DNA of 64,000 nt from Ureibacillus yapensis (GCF_003515775.1 NZ_QWEI01000003.1:62001-126000), one strand, 5' to 3'. Counted from the first letter of the stretch, positions 45,903-55,361 are shown. Numbers and translations: made by a program. Notes: generated by a model from the sequence alone, not told the origin.

Positions 45903-45938
45903 TAAAAAAGAGCGAAACCATTAATTTAGGTTTGCTCT
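45903..45938 (-). terminator. Terminator of the aminoethylphosphonate operon
   Basis: Minus strand: AGAGCAAACC, loop, GGTTTCGCTCT (one mismatch), then TTTTTT. It lies 26 bases past phnX. Confidence 0.65.
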
Positions 45939-45963
45939 CTTGTTGCACAATACCAAGTGCTCC

Positions 45964-46779
45964 TTATTTCGTGAAGGGTCTTTTTCCTTCTGAAATTAGT
46001 AGATTGATTCTTTCGATTAACTCTGGAAGTTCGCCCATCGATTTAATAGTAAAATCCGCACCATTCTGTAAAAAGGATTTTTCTGTTTTCAAGATGGCTT
46101 TCTCTTGTTCTTCATCCGATAAAGCATGAAATTCCTCAAAGCTTAGTCCCATTTCAGAGCTGCCGATCACGACACCCACAGCCCAAACCCCCGCATTAAG
46201 TGCCTCTTTAATATCGGAGACTGTATCTCCTACTTTAACTACCTTCCATGATGCAGATAGTTTCAATTCTTCCATGTTTCGATAAAGCATGTAAGGATAC
46301 GGTCTTCCAAATGAATTTGTGCCATCAGGAGTAATATAGAAATCTGGACTATAGCCTTTTTTCAAAGCATTCGGAACAACCACATCCATCATGGATTGCG
46401 TATATCCTGTTGTTGATCCGATTTTCAATCCTTGGCTTCTTAATGTTTGTACCGTTTCCACTACTTCCGGAATGGGATCTGTATACTCACTTAAAGAGGA
46501 CATAAGTGCCGGTTCAAATTCAGCATATAGATTTTCTACATCTTGCTCATTAAAAGGTCTATTGTGAATTTCTTCAAATTTTGCAGAGATTCTTGGCATG
46601 GACAGCATTGCGCGGATATGGTCGATTTTCAACATTCCCATTGGTTCCCGCGCTTCTTCCATCGTCACTTCAATTCCTGCATTTTTGAAAATATCAACAA
46701 ACACGTTTACCGGTGCAAAGCAACCAAAGTCTACCGCTGTACCAGCCCAGTCTAAAATAATTCCTTCTACTTTGTTCAT
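45964..46779 (-). CDS. phnX: Phosphonoacetaldehyde hydrolase
   Basis: 271 residues from the ATG at 46779, which overlaps the phnW stop (TAATG) and has GGAGTG upstream; the frame extends to 46818 inside phnW. HAD-superfamily: nucleophile Asp10 in IILDWAGT, Schiff-base Lys51 in MGMLKIDHIR (Lys53 in the Bacillus cereus enzyme), and GDTVSDIKEAL. It splits phosphonoacetaldehyde into acetaldehyde and phosphate. Last gene of the 2-aminoethylphosphonate operon. Confidence 0.95.
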   Translation of the reverse strand: MNKVEGIILDWAGTAVDFGCFAPVNVFVDIFKNAGIEVTMEEAREPMGMLKIDHIRAMLSMPRISAKFEEIHNRPFNEQDVENLYAEFEPALMSSLSEYTDPIPEVVETVQTLRSQGLKIGSTTGYTQSMMDVVVPNALKKGYSPDFYITPDGTNSFGRPYPYMLYRNMEELKLSASWKVVKVGDTVSDIKEALNAGVWAVGVVIGSSEMGLSFEEFHALSDEEQEKAILKTEKSFLQNGADFTIKSMGELPELIERINLLISEGKRPFTK

Positions 46780-47870
46780 TATTCTTTCACTCCTAGGTAA
46801 GATTCTATGATGGTGCATAATTCTTTGATATCTTCTTCATAAATTTCGCCAATGTTTCCGATTCTGAAGGTATTTTCATTCGTCAATTTGCCTGGATAAA
46901 GTACATAGCCTCTCTCCTTAACAAATGAATAAAAGTGTTCAAACTCAAACTGGTCATTTGGGAAAAGAATGGTTGTAATAATCGGAGATTGTTTTTCTTC
47001 CGGTAAATAAGCTTGGAATCCAATCTTGTTTAGCCTTTCTCTTACTATCCGATTGTTATTTTGATAACGGGCAGATCTTGCCGGAATACCGCCTTCTTCA
47101 TCCAATTCATCCAGTGCTTTAGAAAATGCGGCCACTACATGAGTAGGAGAAGTAAAACGCCATTTTCCGTCCTTGTCCATTTCCTTCCATTGATCATACA
47201 AATCGAATGACAAACTGCGTGAATTTCCTTCACAGGCCATTAGCTTCTCTAATCGAGCAATGACAAAACCAAAACCAGGGACACCTTGAATGCACTTATT
47301 GGCACTGCTTATTAAATAATCAATCCCTAGTTCAGGAACATTGATTTCCATACCGCCAAAACTGCTCATGGCATCTATGATTAACGTTTTCTCAAATTCC
47401 TTCGATAGTTTTGAAACCATCTCGATTGGATTCAAGATGCCAGTTGTAGTTTCACAATGAACCATGACGATATGCGTAATGTCCTCATCCTCTTTCAACA
47501 GATGCCGGATCTCTTCTTCGTTTGGATATTCATCGTAAGCAGTACTATATTCCCTATATGCAAGACCTATATATTTCGCCATTTTTACGATTCTTTCCCC
47601 ATATGCACCATTCGTGATGATCAACACCTTATCCTGATCCGAAATCGTTGAGTTCATCACAGCTTCAACAGCGAAAGTACCGCTTCCTTGCATCAGGACC
47701 GTTGTATAGTCTTCTGGGCTGGCTCCTGCCAATTCGAGAAGCTGAGTTCTAATTTTTTGTGTAATACTTTTATAATCATTGTCCCACGTACAACGATCCA
47801 GCAACATTTCCTCTTTCACACTGCTTGTCGTCGTTAAAGGGCCAGGCGTTAAAAGTTTGTATTTATTCAT
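46779..47870 (-). CDS. phnW: 2-aminoethylphosphonate--pyruvate transaminase
   Basis: 363 residues, ATG after AAGGAGATTAACT. Class V aminotransferase with LLTPGPLTTT at the start, the PLP region MQGSGTFAVEA, DAMSSFGG and the PLP Lys at about 192 in SSANKCIQGVPG. Converts 2-aminoethylphosphonate and pyruvate to phosphonoacetaldehyde and alanine. It directly precedes phnX. Confidence 0.95.
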   Translation of the reverse strand: MNKYKLLTPGPLTTTSSVKEEMLLDRCTWDNDYKSITQKIRTQLLELAGASPEDYTTVLMQGSGTFAVEAVMNSTISDQDKVLIITNGAYGERIVKMAKYIGLAYREYSTAYDEYPNEEEIRHLLKEDEDITHIVMVHCETTTGILNPIEMVSKLSKEFEKTLIIDAMSSFGGMEINVPELGIDYLISSANKCIQGVPGFGFVIARLEKLMACEGNSRSLSFDLYDQWKEMDKDGKWRFTSPTHVVAAFSKALDELDEEGGIPARSARYQNNNRIVRERLNKIGFQAYLPEEKQSPIITTILFPNDQFEFEHFYSFVKERGYVLYPGKLTNENTFRIGNIGEIYEEDIKELCTIIESYLGVKE

Positions 47871-47889
47871 AGTTAATCTCCTTGATATA

Positions 47890-48735
47890 TTATTTAGTCG
47901 TTGTCGCCGGGAAATAGCGTTTTTTCAAACGAGTCGAAATAACCTCCAATAGAAAGGCGATAATAAGAATGGAGTAGGTAATAAAGCCAACTTCACGCAA
48001 ATCAAAGTAGAAGCTTGAAGCCATAAATAATTCGAATCCAATTCCGCCTGCTCCAGCTGCTGCTCCCATTGCTACGGCAACCCCAAAATTAATTTCAAAT
48101 CGTAAGAAAGTCCAGGATAATAAATAAGTAAAAGTTGATGGTAAGACACCACTTTTTACGATATGCCACCAGTTTGCACCAGTTGATCTAAGTGCCTCAA
48201 AGATTCCTTTATCTACTTCTTCAAATGCCTCAGAAAATGCTTTAACTAAGTAAGCGATCGAATGGAACAGCATTCCAAGAATCGCTGCCTCACTTCCTAA
48301 ACCGGCGGCAATTGCAAAGATCAACACCCATAATACGGTTGGAACGGCCCGAATAATTGCCACAAATACACGAACGGTTCTCGATACCCATACCGGTGCC
48401 AGATTTGCAGCAGTCATCAATGAAAGGAAAAATGCGATGACCGCGCCGATAATCGTAGCCAAGAACGCTAAACCAAGTGTAATTCCAATTTGATAGAAGG
48501 CCTCTCCCAAATCAAAATGATTCAATGTCGGCTCAAGAAACATTACTTTCAAGTTATAAGCGGTTTCCCTAATCGCCGAACCTAATTCCAGCCCTGCATA
48601 GTTGAAAAACAGAAAGGCAACAACTGTCAAAATTGCAAGAATGATTATCGTCCATTTAAGGACAATATCACCTTTGTTGCCTGACATGATATGTATACGA
48701 CCGTCTTTCTTTCTTTTAATATAGGTTGCTTCCAT
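47890..48735 (-). CDS. phnE: Phosphonate ABC transporter permease (PhnE, second)
   Basis: 281 residues from the ATG at 48735, coupled to the stop of the preceding permease (GAAGGTGATT upstream). PhnE type with a long cytoplasmic N-terminus, six helices and the EAA-like loop (EALRSTGANWWHIVKSGVLP). It pairs with the other PhnE to form the channel. Confidence 0.9.
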   Translation of the reverse strand: MEATYIKRKKDGRIHIMSGNKGDIVLKWTIIILAILTVVAFLFFNYAGLELGSAIRETAYNLKVMFLEPTLNHFDLGEAFYQIGITLGLAFLATIIGAVIAFFLSLMTAANLAPVWVSRTVRVFVAIIRAVPTVLWVLIFAIAAGLGSEAAILGMLFHSIAYLVKAFSEAFEEVDKGIFEALRSTGANWWHIVKSGVLPSTFTYLLSWTFLRFEINFGVAVAMGAAAGAGGIGFELFMASSFYFDLREVGFITYSILIIAFLLEVISTRLKKRYFPATTTK

Positions 48736-49526
48736 TATAGAATCACCTTCCGTACATAATTTGAAATAAGATCCACAATAATTACGGTAATGACAATACA
48801 TAATGTGATAAGAGCTACAACGTTGTAGTTTAGCATCTTATAATACATATCAAAGGTATATCCGATTCCCGTACCTGTTAAAATTCCTACCAATGTGGCA
48901 TTTCTGATATTTGTTTCGACCATGAACAACACCCAGCTGATCATCTGTGGCAAGCATTGTGGAATAACCGCCTTGCCGACAATTTGAAAATAGGTTGCAC
49001 CGGTTGCAGTTAATGCTTCAACAGAACTTTGACTGGCTTCATCAATCGATTCGATAAAAGCCCTTGTTAAAAATCCTACCGTCCCAGCAAACAGAGCAAG
49101 AAATCCTGTTACTGAATTTTGTCCAAAAGAAATGAGCAAAATCAACGACCATGCAACAACCGGAATATTTCTTGATACCGAAGCAATAAAACGGGCGAAG
49201 ACACTTAAGAAGTTGTTTACTTTTGTTGTGTTAGAACCTAATACGCCTAAAAATAGAGAAACAACAGCTGCTATTGTAGTCGCGGCGATGGACATAAAAA
49301 TCGTTTCAGCCAGCTTCTCCAGGATTTTCGGCAATTTTTCAAACGACTCTTGCGACACCAAAAGATTGGAAAAAATCCAGCCCATTGCTTCAGGTATTGT
49401 TGCCATACCCTCCATAAAATTAAAAGTTGTAATTGCTGATGATAAATAGGTGAGAACGATGAGTATGAGAAGAAATATCCCTGACTGCCATCTGTGTTTT
49501 CGCATCGTTTTTTCGTTCACTGTCAT
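48735..49526 (-). CDS. phnE: Phosphonate ABC transporter permease (PhnE, first)
   Basis: 263 residues, ATG after TAAGGAGAA. PhnE family with six helices and EALTATGATYFQIVGKAVIPQCLPQ as coupling loop. It differs from the second PhnE, so the channel is a heterodimer. Seven bases after phnC. Confidence 0.9.
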   Translation of the reverse strand: MTVNEKTMRKHRWQSGIFLLILIVLTYLSSAITTFNFMEGMATIPEAMGWIFSNLLVSQESFEKLPKILEKLAETIFMSIAATTIAAVVSLFLGVLGSNTTKVNNFLSVFARFIASVSRNIPVVAWSLILLISFGQNSVTGFLALFAGTVGFLTRAFIESIDEASQSSVEALTATGATYFQIVGKAVIPQCLPQMISWVLFMVETNIRNATLVGILTGTGIGYTFDMYYKMLNYNVVALITLCIVITVIIVDLISNYVRKVIL

Positions 49527-49532
49527 TTCTCC

Positions 49533-50297
49533 TTACGCGATGATTAAATCCTTTGTTTTCGTTCCGTAAATATGATTGATTTTTTCCTGGGTTAATTCAT
49601 AGGCTGTTCCATTGAACACAATCTCCCCATTATTCAAGCCGATGATGCGGTCTGAATAATGCTGTGCCACTTCCACTTGATGCAAGTTCACCAAACAGGT
49701 AATGCCCATTTCCGTGCTGATGGATTTCAAATGATCCATAATAATCTTGGACGAGTTCGGATCCAGGGACGCGATTGGCTCATCGCAAAGAACCAGTTTC
49801 GGTTCTTGAATCAAGGCTCTGCATATTCCAACACGCTGCTGTTGACCACCACTTAGTTGGTCACATCGTTTATAGGCATGTTCATGAATTCCCAGCTTCT
49901 CTAGCAGGTAAAAAGCGCGTTCTTTTTCCTCTTCTGTATATCTGCCTAAAAGTCCCTGAAACGTTGTTTTATAGCCGAATCTGCCATGCAGTACATTTTC
50001 GATCACCGTCAATCGAGGTACCAGGTTATAGTGCTGAAACACCATCCCGATATTCGTTCGCAATTTCCGCAGGCCTTTTTTATTGAGACTGCCAACATCC
50101 TGTTGATTAAAGAGGATGTTTCCTTCATTAAATTCAACCATTCGATTAATGCAGCGCAGCATGGTTGATTTACCGGCACCGGACGGACCAATGATGGAAA
50201 CAAACTCACCTGCTTTTATTTCAAAATTAATATTCTTTAAAATTTGTTTGTCTGCTGTATATGATTTTCCAAGGCCTTCTACCGTTAACAAAGACAT
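49533..50297 (-). CDS. phnC: Phosphonate ABC transporter ATPase
   Basis: 254 residues, ATG after AAAAGGAGTCGATTGT. PhnC type: Walker [29 protein letters not shown], Walker B LVLCDEPIASLDP. It drives phosphonate import through the two PhnE proteins. Confidence 0.94.
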   Translation of the reverse strand: MSLLTVEGLGKSYTADKQILKNINFEIKAGEFVSIIGPSGAGKSTMLRCINRMVEFNEGNILFNQQDVGSLNKKGLRKLRTNIGMVFQHYNLVPRLTVIENVLHGRFGYKTTFQGLLGRYTEEEKERAFYLLEKLGIHEHAYKRCDQLSGGQQQRVGICRALIQEPKLVLCDEPIASLDPNSSKIIMDHLKSISTEMGITCLVNLHQVEVAQHYSDRIIGLNNGEIVFNGTAYELTQEKINHIYGTKTKDLIIA

Positions 50298-50389
50298 ACA
50301 ATCGACTCCTTTTGGCTTGGTTTTTAGGGAAGAGTGCGGAAATGCACACTCTTCTTCCTATTCTTTTTTTCTATTGATGAAGCGGTGTA

Positions 50390-51433
50390 TTATCTTGAAA
50401 GTTCACGGATTGGATCATACCACTCATCTTCTACAGCAATTAGTCTTTCCTTGCCCTTTTTAGTGAATAAAGCTGTCTGTTCTGAATCTTCAGGAGCAAA
50501 GATTTTTTCATTGTTAGCAAATTCATCAGAAGTTAATAAGGCTTGAATTTTATCAAAGTCCTCTTGACCGAGTACATCCATGTTTACTATGAATGGTTCA
50601 TTTAATACTGGTGTTACGCTCATTAATGCAAATTCCTTGCCTGCAACCGTATTAAAAGGTTCTGCTGCACCATCTTTAACGCGATAAACAGCACCAACTG
50701 TATTTTCATCGCCTTCAGCAATCTCTACATATTCGTCCACACACGTATCACAAAACGCTGCTACATCTGCATTGCCAGTTAATAAATTAACCGCGGAACC
50801 TTGGTGGGAGTTGCCAAATAATACTTGGGAGAATAACGGGCCGCCTCCCATTAAATCCTCTGGCATTAAGTCCTTATACTCTTCTTGCTGGGAGAAATGA
50901 GCAATAATATTTTCGGATGGAACTTTAAACCCTGATGTTGAACTATTTGAAACAAATGAAAACTTTGTATTTGCAATCGTATCAAGCGAAAATTCTCCAT
51001 TTTCTTTGTATTTGTCCTGTTCGTCTACATCCACTGCCAGCCAGCTATAATATTTTGCATCATCCAAAGTACCGGATTCACCGGATTTTACCGCAATTGT
51101 TCGAATCGCATCATTTCTATTTTGTGCTTCAATATAACTTTGTGACCCCGTAAAGGCAATGTCCGCGTTGTTATTCACCATTGTTTCAATTGCTATCGCA
51201 TAGTCCGTTGTTAATTGATGCTCCACTTTTTTTCCTGTAGCTTCTGAGATCAATCTACCAATTTCTTCACGAGATGATTTCATATCTTCACCCGATTCGT
51301 TTGGATACCAAACCATTTTAATCACATCATCAATTTCTGCATTGTTGCCAGCATTATTGCCATTGCCTCCCGAACATGCAGTTAATAAAAGTGTGAATAT
51401 CAAGAGCATAGTAAGCATAAATTTAGTTTTCAT
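50390..51433 (-). CDS. phnD: Phosphonate-binding lipoprotein
   Basis: 347 residues from the ATG at 51433 with AAGGAG upstream; the frame extends to 51529 over the end of the dehydrogenase gene. Lipoprotein signal with LTAC lipobox, then the PhnD fold: VKMVWYPNESGEDM, NADIAFTGSQSYIEAQ, SFVSNSSTSGFKVPSE. Family members bind 2-aminoethylphosphonate. First transport gene of the operon. Confidence 0.93.
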   Translation of the reverse strand: MKTKFMLTMLLIFTLLLTACSGGNGNNAGNNAEIDDVIKMVWYPNESGEDMKSSREEIGRLISEATGKKVEHQLTTDYAIAIETMVNNNADIAFTGSQSYIEAQNRNDAIRTIAVKSGESGTLDDAKYYSWLAVDVDEQDKYKENGEFSLDTIANTKFSFVSNSSTSGFKVPSENIIAHFSQQEEYKDLMPEDLMGGGPLFSQVLFGNSHQGSAVNLLTGNADVAAFCDTCVDEYVEIAEGDENTVGAVYRVKDGAAEPFNTVAGKEFALMSVTPVLNEPFIVNMDVLGQEDFDKIQALLTSDEFANNEKIFAPEDSEQTALFTKKGKERLIAVEDEWYDPIRELSR

Positions 51434-51497
51434 TTTTTTCTCCTTCTTTGACCGTTTTTTGAACATTGGTTGTTTTGTAGCATCGGCATTTTCCCTA

Positions 51498-52631
51498 TCA
51501 ATAAATAGATAGTAGAATTTGTTTAACATCTTCTTCTGTTAAAGCAACCGGGTTATTATCCATTCGCCCCTTTGTAAAGGCATTTGCGGCAATCTTATCG
51601 ATTGTTTTCCCATCGGCATTATAATCTCTAAGTCTACTTGGAAAGCCTGATAGTTTATGGAAATGTTCCATCAACTCTTGAATTTCGAAGCAATTGTTAA
51701 CACCAAATGCTTGGAGCAACTTTTCGTTTTCAACAATAGAGTCAAAATTGATTTCCATTACTTTAGCCAACGTGATGCTTGCCGCAATCCCGTGGATCAT
51801 TCCAAGTTCCAATGTCAGTGGATAGGAGATGGAATGGCATGCCGTTGTTCTTGTATTGCTAAAGGCCAGGCCTGCATACAAGCTTCCTAGAGCGATTTCG
51901 GTTCTGGATCTCATGTCATTAGGCTGGTTTAATACCTTTTCAAAATTGTTGACAATTCGAGTGATGGCCTCCAATGAATAAATTCTTGAAATTTCATTGG
52001 AGCTTTTTGACCAGTACGACTCCGTTGCATGGCACAAAGCATCCAAAGCAGTTGAAGCTGTTAATCCTTTTGGCAAGGATGCTGTTAGCGTCGGGTCAAT
52101 GATGGCTGTATGTGCATATAAACGTTCGCAATCAACCGACATTTTCACGCCGTTTGCACGATCCCAAATCGTTGCCCAACACGTCACTTCCGAACCTGTC
52201 CCTGAAGTTGTAGGAATGCCAATCCATGGTACAAAGTGTTGGTTTTCTATGTACAACTTTTGCTTAATGATAGAGCGTAATGTAGAGGGAGAATCAATTT
52301 CCATATCCTTCAAGGCAGCCAGGGATTTCGAAAGATCCAGAACAGTGCCTCCCCCAATTCCCACTACGCATTGATAATCGAAGTGTTCAATTTGTTTAAA
52401 AAAATAAAACAAATCTTCCACATCAGGATTAGAAATGTTCACTTCTAATTGTTTAACTTCATAATCTTTAAGGCACTTATAAAGGCTCTGTCCACCCTCT
52501 GTATCGGAAAAATCACCTCCCCTATGTAATAGCACAATCTTTCTGGGCAGAGAATTCATTGTAGTTAATACATTGCTAATTACATCTACCGAATCAATTT
52601 TAATTTTTACTGGATTATGAAAGTTTCCCAT
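51498..52631 (-). CDS. Iron-containing alcohol dehydrogenase, putative phosphonoacetaldehyde reductase
   Basis: 377 residues, ATG after AAAGGATTTAGCAG. Family III Fe-alcohol dehydrogenase: VVGIGGGTVLDLSKSLA for NAD(P), GIPTTSGTGSEVT, metal ligands in DALCHATESYWS and a later His (ACHSISYPLTLELGMIHG). Relatives such as PhpC/FomC reduce phosphonoacetaldehyde to 2-hydroxyethylphosphonate. Being first in an aminoethylphosphonate operon, it may drain or supply phosphonoacetaldehyde, or reduce the acetaldehyde made by PhnX. Which one cannot be settled here. Confidence 0.8.
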   Translation of the reverse strand: MGNFHNPVKIKIDSVDVISNVLTTMNSLPRKIVLLHRGGDFSDTEGGQSLYKCLKDYEVKQLEVNISNPDVEDLFYFFKQIEHFDYQCVVGIGGGTVLDLSKSLAALKDMEIDSPSTLRSIIKQKLYIENQHFVPWIGIPTTSGTGSEVTCWATIWDRANGVKMSVDCERLYAHTAIIDPTLTASLPKGLTASTALDALCHATESYWSKSSNEISRIYSLEAITRIVNNFEKVLNQPNDMRSRTEIALGSLYAGLAFSNTRTTACHSISYPLTLELGMIHGIAASITLAKVMEINFDSIVENEKLLQAFGVNNCFEIQELMEHFHKLSGFPSRLRDYNADGKTIDKIAANAFTKGRMDNNPVALTEEDVKQILLSIY

Positions 52632-52737
52632 CTGCTAAATCCTTTCTTTTGCGTTCTTTCTTGCTTTATATTGCAAGATTAATCTGTTTTTTGCGGCTTT
52701 TCAATAGCATTTACACTTTCCTAACATAATATTTACG

Positions 52738-52766
52738 ATATTTTCAGAGAATAAATAATATTTTCA
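52738..52766. promoter_or_regulatory. Direct repeats, putative DeoR operator
   Basis: ATATTTTCA at 52738-52746 and 52758-52766, exactly 20 bases apart, with a related ATATTTTG near 52791, in the 229-base divergent region between the operon and its DeoR-type gene. DeoR proteins usually bind such spaced repeats. Confidence 0.4.
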
Positions 52767-52860
52767 CTTTACATAACGCATCCTTTTGCAATATTTTGCT
52801 TTTTTTCATTTCATGGTATGATTTTTCTATGAGTCATATAAAGACACAAGGGAGAGCTGT

Positions 52861-53637
52861 ATGATGTTGCAAGAGCAAAGACATAAAATGATCGAATCCT
52901 TTTTAAAACACCAAAAAGCCGTAAAAGCATCTGAACTTGCTGTTTTATTAGATGTTTCCATTGATACGGTAAGAAGAGATTTAGAGATCCTGGAGAAAAA
53001 GGGATTGGTCAAAAAGGTTCATGGCGGAGCTGTACTAATCCAAAATACAGATAACGTTCTTAACAAGCTGTTTAGTGAAAGAGAAGTCAAAAATATCGAA
53101 AAAAAACAAGAGGTTGCCTCTTTGGCCATCGAATTAATAGAGGAAGGCCAGGCAATAGCTTTAAACGGGGGAACGACGACAATTGAAATTGCGAAAGCGA
53201 TTGTAGACAAGTTTAAAAGGTTAACCGTCATTACAAATGATCTTCGTATTTTATCCATTCTTGGAGCCAACAAACATTTCAATGTAATCCTTACGGGCGG
53301 TTTTTTTAATCCGGAGGAATATACTTTATACGGGAAGCAATGCGAGGAAATCCTTTCTAATTTTAATATTGATATTGCTTTTATCACGGTGAATGCCATA
53401 TCGCTTGAACACGGTTTAACAGACTTTAGAATCAACGAAGTTGGAGTTATTCAAAGCATGCTATCACGGTCAAAATATAAAATAGTAGCTGCAGATTCAT
53501 CGAAGTTTGAAACATCAGCTTTCATCAATATTTGTCCATTAAAGGAGATCGACTTGATTGTTACAGATCACTCACTTCCTTCCGATGTGTTGGAGGAATA
53601 TAGCAACCAGAATATTCGAATTCTTTCTCCTCATTAA
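52861..53637 (+). CDS. DeoR-family transcriptional regulator of the aminoethylphosphonate operon
   Basis: 258 residues, ATG after AGGGAGAGCTGT. N-terminal HTH (VKASELAVLLDVSIDTVRRDLEILEKKGLVKKVHGGAV) and DeoR C-terminal sugar-phosphate-isomerase-like sensor (ALNGGTTTIEIAKAI, VILTGGFFNPEEYTLYG, VAADSSKFE). Effectors of the family are phosphorylated small molecules, so a phosphonate or its product would fit. Divergent from the phn operon, which it probably represses. Confidence 0.88.
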   Translation: MMLQEQRHKMIESFLKHQKAVKASELAVLLDVSIDTVRRDLEILEKKGLVKKVHGGAVLIQNTDNVLNKLFSEREVKNIEKKQEVASLAIELIEEGQAIALNGGTTTIEIAKAIVDKFKRLTVITNDLRILSILGANKHFNVILTGGFFNPEEYTLYGKQCEEILSNFNIDIAFITVNAISLEHGLTDFRINEVGVIQSMLSRSKYKIVAADSSKFETSAFINICPLKEIDLIVTDHSLPSDVLEEYSNQNIRILSPH

Positions 53638-53666
53638 TGCATGAGGATTTTACTAATGAACCCTAT

Positions 53667-53702
53667 AAAAGGCGCAATTCCTTCAACAGAATAACGCCTT
53701 TT
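53667..53702. terminator. Bidirectional terminator between deoR and GNAT genes
   Basis: AAAAGGCG (53667-53674) and CGCCTTTT (53695-53702) with a 20-base loop, followed by TTT; the convergent arrangement fits use by both genes. Confidence 0.6.
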
Positions 53703-53719
53703 TGAAACGATTAAGCTGT

Positions 53720-54166
53720 TCATTCAATTAAATTTATTTCATAATGATAAAATTGTGAATCTCTTTTGTAACCCTTCTTTTCATATAGTCTTTGAGCAGA
53801 AAAGTTATCTGGGGTCGTACTGAGACTAATGCTTTTTGCCCCCGTTTCAATTGCGAAATCTTTTGTTTTATTTAGAAGCAATTCACCGATTCCTTGTTTT
53901 CTAGCCTCTCCTTCTACGTATAAGTCGTTCAAGATCCATGCTTTTTTCATTGAGATTGATGAGAATGTTGGGTAGAGTTGCGCAAAGCCTAGATACTTTT
54001 GCTGATCTTTCACAACAAATATCACCGATTCTTTGCTTTCAATTCGTTTTTTTATAAAAGCTTTTGCACCTCCCAAGTCAGATGGTTGTTGATAAAACAT
54101 CCGGTACAGATTAAATAGATTTGATACACCTTCTAAATCCTCGATTGATGCTTTAATTATTTCCAT
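53720..54166 (-). CDS. GNAT family N-acetyltransferase
   Basis: 148 residues from the ATG at 54166 with TGGAGGTGGAGTGG upstream; the frame begins at 54199. GNAT fold: ILNDLYVEGEARKQGIGELLLN (acetyl-CoA loop R-x-x-G-x-G/A), SISLSTTPDNFSAQRLYEKKGYKRD. Transfers an acetyl group to an unknown amine. Single-gene unit. Confidence 0.85.
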   Translation of the reverse strand: MEIIKASIEDLEGVSNLFNLYRMFYQQPSDLGGAKAFIKKRIESKESVIFVVKDQQKYLGFAQLYPTFSSISMKKAWILNDLYVEGEARKQGIGELLLNKTKDFAIETGAKSISLSTTPDNFSAQRLYEKKGYKRDSQFYHYEINLIE

Positions 54167-54405
54167 TTCCACTCCACCTCCAATTAATGTGATCTTCAAA
54201 ACTATAAACAGATTTTAACATAAATAACCAATTCGGTATGGGTCTGAAATAAGAAAAAACCTTTTTTCAATGTTGAGCGGATTGCAGATAATTTTATACT
54301 ACAAAAAAATCTTGCAGCAACTTGAATCGAAAAATGTAAAATTTTATGAAACATATTTCGATATAAAAACGTAAATAACTTAACGATTCGAGAGGGGGAA
54401 TCTCC

Positions 54406-54612
54406 ATGTTTGAGTTTTTTCTTGGTGTTGGTGCTATTAGTATTGTTATTTCGGGAATTTATATTGGAGCTTGGATAGACGGACAGCAACAGAGAGCTAA
54501 TTTTTATTCCGAAACGGAGGAACAACGAAATTTCAGAACAAAAATAGGCTTGATTTCTGGTTTAATTGGACTCACTTCTTTTGGTCTTGCCGGACTAATC
54601 TATTATCTATAA
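54406..54612 (+). CDS. Small membrane protein, two helices
   Basis: 68 residues, ATG after GAGAGGGGGAATCTCC, a strong site. Two hydrophobic helices (residues about 5-24 and 48-66) flank a charged middle (DGQQQRANFYSETEEQRNFRTK). No family recognised. Composition and ribosome site make it likely real; function unknown. Confidence 0.65.
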   Translation: MFEFFLGVGAISIVISGIYIGAWIDGQQQRANFYSETEEQRNFRTKIGLISGLIGLTSFGLAGLIYYL

Positions 54613-54798
54613 ATAAAAATAGAACTTCATCGCATCCTTTCACACCTTTTGGATACCCCTCTTCCAACCCTTTAGAAATTTGCAAGCAATTCGAATTTAC
54701 ATGATGAAATAGTTGTCCATATTTCACCTATTCATGTATAAAACGGTTAGCATAGTCCGAGAATTGAGAAGATAAATCATTTATGATGAGGTGTACTG

Positions 54799-55089
54799 AT
54801 GGAACTCTTCCCTACAATCCATACAAATTTTTGGGATGCCGTAATTGCTGTCCCTGTTGTCATGATCTTGACTCAACTCTTAAAAAAGTTCTTTCATATA
54901 AAACCTGTCTGGGTGCCAACAATTGCATTAATCATAGGTTTATTGATTTCAGTATTTATTAGTCACCGAGGGAACTTACTAGCCGGTTTATTTATGGGAT
55001 GGTTTTATGGCTATGCTGCTATCGGAAGTTACGCTGCTTTAAAAACTACCATCATTGCTTATAAAAAAAGAAAAGCAAAACGAACTTAA
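54799..55089 (+). CDS. Holin-like small membrane protein
   Basis: 96 residues, ATG after GATGAGGTGTACTG. Three predicted helices: DAVIAVPVVMILTQLLKKF, VWVPTIALIIGLLISVFIS and LLAGLFMGWFYGYAAIGSYAAL, ending in a basic tail KKRKAKRT. The layout (class of short holins with dual basic C-terminus) resembles phage holin families, but no lysin or phage gene is nearby. It may act in another export or membrane process. Confidence 0.6.
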   Translation: MELFPTIHTNFWDAVIAVPVVMILTQLLKKFFHIKPVWVPTIALIIGLLISVFISHRGNLLAGLFMGWFYGYAAIGSYAALKTTIIAYKKRKAKRT

Positions 55090-55161
55090 TCATGTATCCA
55101 GGTAATACTTAAATCCGCCGTCAAAAATATTTTGCGACTGCCGCTTCGCTTTCGTCGCAGA

Positions 55162-55193
55162 AATGAGGTGTCTCATTACTGAGACACCTCATT
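55162..55193. terminator. 14-bp perfect hairpin
   Basis: AATGAGGTGTCTCA (55162-55175), TTAC, exact complement (55180-55193), then a T-run after six bases (ATACTGAATTTTTTT). Likely terminates the holin-like gene. A second imperfect stem (TTGCGAC / GTCGCAG) lies just before it. Confidence 0.55.
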
Positions 55194-55361
55194 ATACTGA
55201 ATTTTTTTAGTGTTCTTAGTAAAAAGATGGAAAAACGCTGCAACGTGACGGGATTAACTCCAAAAAACTTAATTATGTATAACAGTTGATATTAAACGGT
55301 TAAAATAGAACAGTTCATTCTCAAATTAGAACTATCAGGATTGGAGGATCATTGATTTGAT

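Noticed and set aside
53019-53435. 138-codon minus-strand ORF
   Set aside because: Antisense to the DeoR regulator, whose domains are complete.
54202-54525. 107-codon minus-strand ORF
   Set aside because: Covers the antisense of the small membrane protein at 54406, which has a strong ribosome site; basic, low-complexity composition.
54799-55089. Holin-like protein as sign of a prophage
   Set aside because: No phage structural, lysis or integrase genes nearby; kept as a small membrane protein only.
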